A stretch of 64,000 bases of DNA from Actinacidiphila paucisporea (lineage in GTDB: Bacteria > Actinomycetota > Actinomycetes > Streptomycetales > Streptomycetaceae). Shown here one piece after another: positions 58,335 through 64,000 of this stretch. The stretch is from assembly GCF_900142575.1 (NCBI RefSeq), contig NZ_FRBI01000001.1, positions 497,014-561,013 on the forward strand. The letters are read 5' to 3'. Below the pieces are notes generated by a model. The model saw nothing but the letters and a program-made list of their open reading frames with translations, searched no databases and was not told where the DNA came from. A program made the position numbers and the translations under genes. Within the stretch, counting starts at the first letter, position 1; each line of letters starts with the position of its first letter.

Positions 58335-59990
58335 ATGGCCAGGGAATTCGAGCGTGGCCACAAGGCCAAGATCAGCGATCTGACCGCGGGGACGGATCTC
58401 TACGTCGGCGTGTCGATCGCGGGTCCCGGCCTGACGTTCGACATCAGCTGCTTCGGTCTCGACGCCAAGGAAGAGCTGTCCGACGACCGCTACTTCATCT
58501 TCTTCAACCAGCCCAAGTCCCCCGAGGAGTCCATCCAGCTGCTCGGGGCGCAGTCCGGCGACACCGAGTCCTTCCGGGTGACTCTCGACCGCATCCCGCC
58601 CGCCGTGCAGCGGCTGTCCTTCACCGCCACCATCGACGGCGGCGGCCAGATGTCCCAGGTCGGCCCCGGCTATCTGCGGATCGTCGCCGGGGGCGAGGAA
58701 GTCGCGCGCTACGCCTTCACCGGCTCCGAGTTCACCACCGAGCGGGCCGTGATGCTCGCCGACATCTACCTCAAGGACGTCTGGCGCTTCGCCGCGGTCG
58801 GGCAGGGCTTCGACGGCGGCCTGGCCGCGCTGCTGCGCAACTTCGGCGGCGAGGTCGCCGAGGAGGAGGAGCCGGCGGCGCCGCAGCAGGCCGCGGCGCC
58901 GGGCTTCGCGCCCCCCGCCGGACCCGCCCCCGGTTTCGCCCCGCCGCCCGGCGGCCCCGCCCCGTCCTTCGGCGCACCCCCGCCCGCCCCGGCCCCCGCG
59001 CCGCCGGCGTTCGGTACGCCGCCGCCCGCCCCGGCTCCCGCGCCGCCGGCGTTCGGTACGCCGCCCGGTGGGCCCGGGCTGCACCAGGCGCCCACCATGG
59101 TCGGGCCGCTCGCGCCCGCCCCCGGCCAGCCGGCACCGCCGCCCTTCGGCCAGGTCCCGCCGCCCGGCCCGACCCCGGGCCAGATCCCCGGCCAGTCCGC
59201 GCCGCCGGGACCGCCCGGATATGCCCAGCCGCCCTTCGGCCAGCAGCCGCCGCCCGGATACGCGGCGCAGCCCGCCTTCGGCCGGCAGCCCGCCGGATAC
59301 GGACAGCCGCCGGTGCCCGCGCAGGGCGCGGGCATGGCCGCGGCGATGCAGAAATACCGCGAGCTGCCCACCGGCCAGCGCTGGACGCAGCAGAATCCCA
59401 AGATGGTGCGCGCCGACCTCAGCCAGGCCGGCGGCCAGCCGGTGCTCGCCCGGCAGGGCAGCATGGTGCTTTACCAGGGCAAGGTCGACTTCGGCTACAA
59501 GGGCGCCGGCTTCACCGGCCGGATCGTCGGCAATATGACCGGCCAGGAGATGCAGCTGATGCGCTGCACCGGCGGCGGCCAGGTCTTCTTCGCCGAGAAC
59601 GCCGCGTATCTGCACCCGATCGAACTGCAGGGCGACGCCATCTGCGTGTCCGCGGAGAACGTCCTCGCCTTCGACGAGAGCCTGCAGCACGAGGTGCGCA
59701 GGATCGAGGGCCACGGCATTCCCGGCGGCGCGCTGTTCACCATGCAGTTCCAGGGCACGGGCACGGTGATCGTGAAGACCCACGGCACCCCGGTCGTCCT
59801 GCCCGTCACCCCGACCACCTACGCCGACAGCAACGCGATCGTGGCGTGGTCGTCCGCCGCCCAGGTGATCGTCTCCAGCCAGGTGCGGCTGCGCAGGACC
59901 GCCTACCCCGGCCACAGCGGGGAGACCGTGAACCTCCAGTTCCGCGGTGCTCCCGGCAATTTCATCGTCGTCCAGCCCTACGAGGTGTGA
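58335..59990 (+). CDS. TerD-AIM24 fusion protein
   Basis: The 551-aa protein starts at ATG 58335 (MAREFERGHKAKISDLTAGT). Residues 1-185 form a TerD (calcium-binding stress) domain with TFDISCFGLDAKEELSDDRY and GGEEVARYAFTGSEFTTERA. A 150-residue Pro/Ala/Gly linker follows, including two copies of PPAPAPAPPAFGTP. The C-terminal AIM24 domain (about 345-550) contains RQGSMVLYQGKVDF and MQFQGTGTVIVKTHGTPVVL. TerD proteins act in tellurite resistance and calcium-dependent membrane events; AIM24 is unknown in bacteria. It starts a three-gene AIM24 operon. Confidence 0.87.
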   Translation: MAREFERGHKAKISDLTAGTDLYVGVSIAGPGLTFDISCFGLDAKEELSDDRYFIFFNQPKSPEESIQLLGAQSGDTESFRVTLDRIPPAVQRLSFTATIDGGGQMSQVGPGYLRIVAGGEEVARYAFTGSEFTTERAVMLADIYLKDVWRFAAVGQGFDGGLAALLRNFGGEVAEEEEPAAPQQAAAPGFAPPAGPAPGFAPPPGGPAPSFGAPPPAPAPAPPAFGTPPPAPAPAPPAFGTPPGGPGLHQAPTMVGPLAPAPGQPAPPPFGQVPPPGPTPGQIPGQSAPPGPPGYAQPPFGQQPPPGYAAQPAFGRQPAGYGQPPVPAQGAGMAAAMQKYRELPTGQRWTQQNPKMVRADLSQAGGQPVLARQGSMVLYQGKVDFGYKGAGFTGRIVGNMTGQEMQLMRCTGGGQVFFAENAAYLHPIELQGDAICVSAENVLAFDESLQHEVRRIEGHGIPGGALFTMQFQGTGTVIVKTHGTPVVLPVTPTTYADSNAIVAWSSAAQVIVSSQVRLRRTAYPGHSGETVNLQFRGAPGNFIVVQPYEV

Positions 59991-59996
59991 CCCGCC

Positions 59997-60680
59997 ATGG
60001 ACCAGCAGATGATCGCGGGATACGCACCGACTCCGGTCGCCGCCCGGATGGAGAACCACGGCTCCTCGATGCTCAAGGTCGCCATGTCGACCGGCCAGGA
60101 CCTCTTCGCGCGCACCGGTTCGATGGTCGCCTACGAGGGCTTCGTGCAGTACGAGCCGAATCCGCCCGCCGTACGGCAGATGGCCTCGGCCTGGCTGACC
60201 GGTGAGAGCACGCCGATCATGAAGTGCAGCGGCGACGGGCTGCTCTATCTCGCGGACTACGGCGCCGACGTGGTGTGCCTGAACCTCAACAACGAGTCGG
60301 TGTCGGTCAACGGCACCAATCTGCTCGCCTTCGACGCCCATCTGACCTGGGGCGTCGAGCGGGTCAAGGGCCTGGCCAAATTCGCCGGCCAGGGCCTGTT
60401 CAACGTCGGGGTGTCCGGGGCCGGCTGGGTGGCGGTCACCTCCCGCGGCACGCCGATCGTGGTGGACTGCGGCAGGGGCGCCGACGAGACGTATGTCGAC
60501 CCCGACGCGTTGGTGGCGTGGTCGTCGGGACTGAAGATGAAGGCCAAGCGGAGCTTCAAGGCGTCCTCGCTGATCGGGCGGGGCAGCGGGGAGGCCTTCC
60601 AGATCGCCTTCTCCGGGCAGGGCTTCGTGGTCGTACAGCCGAGCGAGGACAGCACCGACCGCCTGCGGGCGCGGGGCTGA
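59997..60680 (+). CDS. AIM24-family protein (paralogue 2)
   Basis: The 227-aa protein is a stand-alone AIM24 domain. FARTGSMVAYEGFVQYEPNP, IMKCSGDGLLYLADYGADVV and NVGVSGAGWVAVTSRGTPIV match the C-terminal domain of the preceding TerD-AIM24 protein; the family is a beta-helix-like TRAP/AIM24 fold. It starts 6 bp after the fusion gene ends. No catalytic residues are obvious. In eukaryotes the founder member (altered inheritance of mitochondria 24) acts on the inner membrane. The bacterial role is unknown. Confidence 0.88.
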   Translation: MDQQMIAGYAPTPVAARMENHGSSMLKVAMSTGQDLFARTGSMVAYEGFVQYEPNPPAVRQMASAWLTGESTPIMKCSGDGLLYLADYGADVVCLNLNNESVSVNGTNLLAFDAHLTWGVERVKGLAKFAGQGLFNVGVSGAGWVAVTSRGTPIVVDCGRGADETYVDPDALVAWSSGLKMKAKRSFKASSLIGRGSGEAFQIAFSGQGFVVVQPSEDSTDRLRARG

Positions 60681-60696
60681 GGGGGAGCGACACATC

Positions 60697-61461
60697 ATGC
60701 AGAGTCCGCTTTTCGCGTTCACCGAGGTCCAGGACCAGGCCCACTACAGCCTGCAGAATTCGTATCTGCTGCGGGTCCGCCTCGACGGCAGCACCGGGCC
60801 AGACTGCCTGGCCCGCAAGGGTGCGATGGTCGCCTACCAGGGCATGATCGAATTCGACGGCGAATACCAGTCGCACCACCAGCGCGGGGCCCGCGGCCGC
60901 ACCGGCGAGGGTCTGGACCTGATGCGCTGCTCCGGCCAGGGCACCGTCTACCTGGCCAACCTGGCCCAGCAGATCCACATCCTCGACGTCGACCACGACG
61001 GCCTGACCGTCGACAGCGCCTACGTCCTGGCGCTGGACTCGGGGCTGCACTGGGACGTCATCGCGGTCGACAGCCAGTTCGGCCTGTCGGGCACCGGGCA
61101 GTACAACCTGAACATCTCGGGCAGCGGCAAGGTCGCCCTGATGACGTCGGGCAAGCCGCTGCTGATGCCGGTCACCCCCGACAAGTACGTGTCCTGCGAC
61201 GCGGACGCCGTCGTCGCCTGGTCCAGCAGCCTGCGGGTGCAGATGCAGGCGCAGACCAGCAGCAGCTCGGTCTTCCGGCGCCGCGGCAACACCGGTGAGG
61301 GCTGGGAGCTGAACTTCGTCGGCCAGGGCTACGTCCTGGTGCAGCCCAGCGAGCTGATGCCGCCGCAGAACATGCCGCTGGGCGGCGGTCTGCGCGCCCA
61401 GTACGGCCTGGGCCCGCAGGGCTCGCACGCGCAGAACCAGGGCAACATCTGGTCGAACTGA
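60697..61461 (+). CDS. AIM24-family protein (paralogue 3)
   Basis: The 254-aa protein is a third AIM24 domain in a row. LARKGAMVAYQGMIEFDGEY, LMRCSGQGTVYLANLAQQIH and LNISGSGKVALMTSGKPLLM are the family landmarks, and FVGQGYVLVQPSELMPPQ near the end matches the closing strand. A Gly/Gln-rich tail follows. It starts 16 bp after the second copy. The three genes are clearly related by duplication and probably form a hetero-oligomeric assembly, which is inference. Confidence 0.88.
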   Translation: MQSPLFAFTEVQDQAHYSLQNSYLLRVRLDGSTGPDCLARKGAMVAYQGMIEFDGEYQSHHQRGARGRTGEGLDLMRCSGQGTVYLANLAQQIHILDVDHDGLTVDSAYVLALDSGLHWDVIAVDSQFGLSGTGQYNLNISGSGKVALMTSGKPLLMPVTPDKYVSCDADAVVAWSSSLRVQMQAQTSSSSVFRRRGNTGEGWELNFVGQGYVLVQPSELMPPQNMPLGGGLRAQYGLGPQGSHAQNQGNIWSN

Positions 61462-61495
61462 CCGCCCCGAGGACAGGCCGGCGGCCGGGACCCGC

Positions 61496-62026
61496 TCAGA
61501 GCAGCGCGCGGGTCCTGGCCAGCAGCGAGCGCACCGAGCCGTCCGCGACCTCGGCCGCCTCGTCGTAACCGAACCACCGCAGGTCGAGTGACTCGTCGCT
61601 GATCGCCTCGACCGCGCCCTCCGGCGCGACCGCCGCATACTGCACGTCCAGATGCCAGGCGCACGGCGTCAGGTGCCGGTCGAGCTGCACCGGCTCGGGC
61701 ACCAGCAGCCGCAGCCCCGCGATGCCGGACTCCTCGACGCTCTCCCGCAGTGCGACCCCGGCGACCGTGGTGTCCTCGGGCTCGCAGTGGCCGCCCATCT
61801 GGAGCCACATGCGCAGCTTGGCGTGCAGTGTCAGCAGCACGCGCTCCCGCGGCGGGTCGATCACCAGCGCGCCGGCCGTGATGTGCCCGGAGGCACACGG
61901 CTTCCACATCCCGTCCGGGTGCGCGTCCAGATACGCCAGATAGTCCGTACGCAGCGCGTCCTGCCTGGGATCGGGCGTACTCCAGCCCTTCAGGACGCCC
62001 ACCGCGTCCTCGTGCAGCGCGCTCAC
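61496..62026 (-). CDS. Nudix hydrolase
   Basis: The 176-aa protein starts at GTG 62026, overlapping the stop of the upstream metalloprotease (GTGA), so the two are translationally coupled. The Nudix signature is GGHCEPEDTTVAGVALRESV followed by EESGI; the first half is altered compared with GX5E, as in related actinobacterial proteins. QMGGHCEP precedes it. It would hydrolyse a nucleoside diphosphate derivative. The substrate cannot be deduced. It ends convergently with the AIM24 operon. Confidence 0.85.
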   Translation of the reverse strand: MSALHEDAVGVLKGWSTPDPRQDALRTDYLAYLDAHPDGMWKPCASGHITAGALVIDPPRERVLLTLHAKLRMWLQMGGHCEPEDTTVAGVALRESVEESGIAGLRLLVPEPVQLDRHLTPCAWHLDVQYAAVAPEGAVEAISDESLDLRWFGYDEAAEVADGSVRSLLARTRALL

Positions 62027-63546
62027 TTGCCGCTCTCGCCGCCGTCCCGGCCCGTGTCGCCGTCGTCGTCGCCCGCGTCCTTGCCCGGGTCCGCGGAAGT
62101 GTCGGTGCCGGAGTCCTTGCCGGAGCCGGCGGAAGCGTCCTTCCCCGTCGAGGAGGACCCGGACTTCTCCGCGGCCTCGCCGAGCATCTTGTCCAGCTCG
62201 GTGAAGTCGAAGTCGGGGGAGTCGCGGTGGACGAAGCCGTCGGGGTCGTCGAGGTCGTCGGCGGTCGGCAGCATGTCCGGGTGCGCCCACAGGCCGTCGC
62301 GCCCGTCGACGCCGTGCGCGTCGGTCAGCGACGCCCACAGCCGGGCCGCGTCCCGCAGCCGCCTGGGCCGCAGTTCGAGCCCGATCAGGGTGGCGAAGGT
62401 CTGCTCGGCAGGCCCGCCGCTCGCCCTGCGGCGGCGCAGCGTCTCGCGCAGCGCGCCCGCGGACGGCAGATGCGGGGCGGCGGCCGCGTGCACCACCGCG
62501 TCCACCCAGCCCTCGACCAGCGCGAGCGCCGTCTCCAGCCGGGCCAGGGCCGCCTTCTGCTCCGGGGTGTCCTCGGGCTGGAGCATGCCCTGCTGGAGAG
62601 CCTCCTGCAGCTGGTCCGGCTGCGTCGGGTCGAGCTGGCCCACCGCCTCTTCGAGCCGGGCGGTGTCCACCTTGATACCGCGCGCGTAGCTGGCGACCGC
62701 GCCGAACAGATGCGCCCGCAGCCACGGCACGTGGGCGAAGAGCCGCTGGTGGGCGGCCTCGCGCAGGGCGAGATACAGCCGCACCTCCTCCTGCGGCACG
62801 CCGAGCCCGGCGCCGAAGGCCTCGATGTTCGCCGGCAGCAGCGCGGCCTTGCCCGCCGGACCCAGCGGCAGGCCGACATCCGTGGAGCCGACGACCTCGC
62901 CGGCCAGGGTGCCGAGCGCCTGCCCGATCTGCGAGCCGAACATGGCCCCGCCCATGGAGCGCATCATGCCGAGCAGCGGGCCGGTCATGGCCTGCATCTC
63001 CTCGGGCAGCACGTCGCCCATGGCGCCGGCCACCCGCTCGGCGACCGGGTCGACCAGTTCCTTCCACACCGGCAGGGTCGCCTCGACCCATTCCGCGCGG
63101 CTCCAGGCCACCGCGGTGCCGGAGCCGGAGGGCAGCGAGGTGACGCCGTCCAGCCACAGGTCGGCCAGGCGGACCGCCTCCTCGACCCAGGCGCGGTCGG
63201 CGCGGCCCACAGTGGCGTCCTTGACGCCGTCGGGGGTGCCCTGGGCGACGGTCTGCCGGGCGATGTCCTTGGCCATGTCCCAGTTCACCGGGCCGCCCTC
63301 GTAGGAGAGCATCTGGCCCAGCTGCTGGAAGGCGGCGCCCAGGTCGTTGGGGTTGATCGAGCCGAACATGGCCGCGAAGGGGTTGTCGCCGCCGCCCGGG
63401 CCGCCCGGCCCGAACGGGTTCCCGCCACCGAAGCCGAAGGGGTTCGCCGGCTGACCACCGCCACTGCCGCCCTGGTGCTGCTTGCCTTCGTCGCCGTCTT
63501 CCGGCTCCTCGGGAGGGACGCCGAATCCGAATGGAGTGTCGCTCAC
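62023..63546 (-). CDS. Zinc-dependent metalloprotease-like protein (DUF2342 family)
   Basis: The 507-aa protein starts at GTG 63546, with GAGGA about 7 nt upstream. A Gly/Asn/Pro head is followed by a large helical domain with GAMFGSQIGQALGTLAGEVV, ANIEAFGAGLGVPQEEVRLY, and LREAAHQRLFAHVPWL, the likely zinc-ligand segment of the TIGR03624/DUF2342 family. A standard HExxH is not seen, so protease activity is family-based only. The C-terminal 60 residues are disordered and Ser/Asp/Gly-rich. Rv3195 of M. tuberculosis is the syntenic gene. It is divergent from the SDR gene at the right end. Confidence 0.84.
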   Translation of the reverse strand: MSDTPFGFGVPPEEPEDGDEGKQHQGGSGGGQPANPFGFGGGNPFGPGGPGGGDNPFAAMFGSINPNDLGAAFQQLGQMLSYEGGPVNWDMAKDIARQTVAQGTPDGVKDATVGRADRAWVEEAVRLADLWLDGVTSLPSGSGTAVAWSRAEWVEATLPVWKELVDPVAERVAGAMGDVLPEEMQAMTGPLLGMMRSMGGAMFGSQIGQALGTLAGEVVGSTDVGLPLGPAGKAALLPANIEAFGAGLGVPQEEVRLYLALREAAHQRLFAHVPWLRAHLFGAVASYARGIKVDTARLEEAVGQLDPTQPDQLQEALQQGMLQPEDTPEQKAALARLETALALVEGWVDAVVHAAAAPHLPSAGALRETLRRRRASGGPAEQTFATLIGLELRPRRLRDAARLWASLTDAHGVDGRDGLWAHPDMLPTADDLDDPDGFVHRDSPDFDFTELDKMLGEAAEKSGSSSTGKDASAGSGKDSGTDTSADPGKDAGDDDGDTGRDGGESGK

Positions 63547-63701
63547 GGGATTCCTCGGATCTGTGTCGTGGTGGGCTGTCGTGGTGCGCCGGGTGTGATG
63601 GGCTGTACCTCCAAGCCTAGACACCTGTCCGGCAGGATGGCTGCGTACGCCGTAGCAGGTACGGCGCAGTACGCAACTGAGACAACCGTGGGAGACACCC
63701 G

Positions 63702-64000
63702 GTGAGTTCCCCAGAAGCACACGTTCGCCCAGAGCGGAGCGCCGCCAGGAGCGCCTCGGGACCGGTGGTCGCGATCACCGGTGCCGCCTCCGGCGTCGGG
63801 CTCGCGCTGGCCTCCCGGCTGGTCGAGTCCGACCAGGTCAAGAAGGTCGTGGCGATCGACGAGCGGCGCGGGGACGTGCCCGGGGCGACCTGGCGGGTGC
63901 TCGACGTCCGGGACCCGGCCATCGCCGACCGGCTGCGCGGCGCGGACGTCGTGGTGCACCTCGCGATGGACCTGGATCTGGAGTCCGACGCCAAGGCGCG
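63702..64000 (+). CDS. SDR-family NAD(P)-binding protein, 3' end outside window (partial)
   Basis: GTG 63702, with GGGAGA about 7 nt upstream, opens a frame that runs off the right edge after 99 codons. The visible part contains the SDR nucleotide motif VVAITGAASGVGLALASRLV, VVAIDERRG and a strand with DVVVHLAMDLDLES, typical of extended NAD-dependent epimerase/dehydratases. The catalytic Tyr-Lys region is outside the window. The substrate is unknown. Confidence 0.8.
   Translation, partial: MSSPEAHVRPERSAARSASGPVVAITGAASGVGLALASRLVESDQVKKVVAIDERRGDVPGATWRVLDVRDPAIADRLRGADVVVHLAMDLDLESDAKA

Noticed and set aside
57519..60722. 1067-residue minus-strand open frame
   Set aside because: It is the shadow of the metallopeptidase and TerD/AIM24 genes, with no recognisable domain.

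Overview
The window is high-GC actinobacterial chromosome, most likely from the Streptomycetaceae. It shows very strong G/C bias at third codon positions, frequent GTG starts, a WhiB regulator, DivIVA-domain, TerD and SUFU-domain proteins, and the intergenic repeat built on GGGGCGCGGGGAACTGCGCG that I know from Streptomyces genomes. I see no rRNA, tRNA, transposase, integrase, prophage or CRISPR array. This is core chromosome, and several very long antisense ORFs are GC shadows. Gene assignments rest on motifs read directly and on recall of families; no database search was run.

Left block, about 1-20,000. A divergent, truncated TPR gene at the left edge is followed by dapE, a membrane esterase, a LOG-family phosphoribohydrolase, folP, a small DivIVA-domain protein, DNA-3-methyladenine glycosylase I, an enoyl-CoA hydratase, a 55-residue DUF3117 protein, an O-methyltransferase, an ECF sigma factor with its zinc anti-sigma factor, tatB, mrp, DUF1003, a channel-less MgtE_N/CBS protein, a lipoprotein, an EamA transporter, CorA and a SUFU-domain protein. 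This order closely resembles Mycobacterium tuberculosis Rv1201c-Rv1239c. Its themes are envelope stress (sigma/anti-sigma, Tat), lysine/peptidoglycan and folate synthesis, alkylation repair and Mg2+ handling.

Middle block, about 20,000-32,200. It holds small membrane and zinc-ribbon proteins, a PHP phosphoesterase, a MarC protein, a 46-residue ORF, alpha/beta hydrolases, a DEAD-box RNA helicase with a long basic repeat tail, a ferritin-like MiaE_2 protein, DUF3107, a TetR regulator and a DUF3152 metalloprotease-like protein. From the helicase onward it follows the gene order of M. tuberculosis Rv3211 back to Rv3194c.

Exopolysaccharide-like operon, 32,792-37,574. Four tightly packed genes encode a PelF-type GT4 glycosyltransferase with a DUF3492 head, a polytopic membrane protein, an SDR sugar-nucleotide epimerase preceded by a 15-codon leader ORF, and a Spherulin-4-like TIM-barrel glycosidase. 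I read them as a possible minimal Pel-like (galactosamine-rich) glycan system and regard this as the most interesting part of the window.

Right block, 37,700-64,000. It contains moeZ, a kinase-like/flippase-like fusion membrane protein, an alkyltransferase-like protein, the helicase-nuclease pair adnA-adnB, nudC, a mycoredoxin, uvrD2, the whiB7 locus with its leader ORF and attenuator, a small coupled ORF, a 59-residue zinc-ribbon ORF, an ABC1 kinase, a YgjP-type metallopeptidase, a TerD-AIM24 fusion followed by two more AIM24 proteins, a Nudix hydrolase, a DUF2342-type metalloprotease and the start of an SDR gene. Recombinational repair and antibiotic/redox stress defence dominate. Many genes here and elsewhere in the window have a TANNNT box 6-8 nt before the start codon, the signature of leaderless transcripts.
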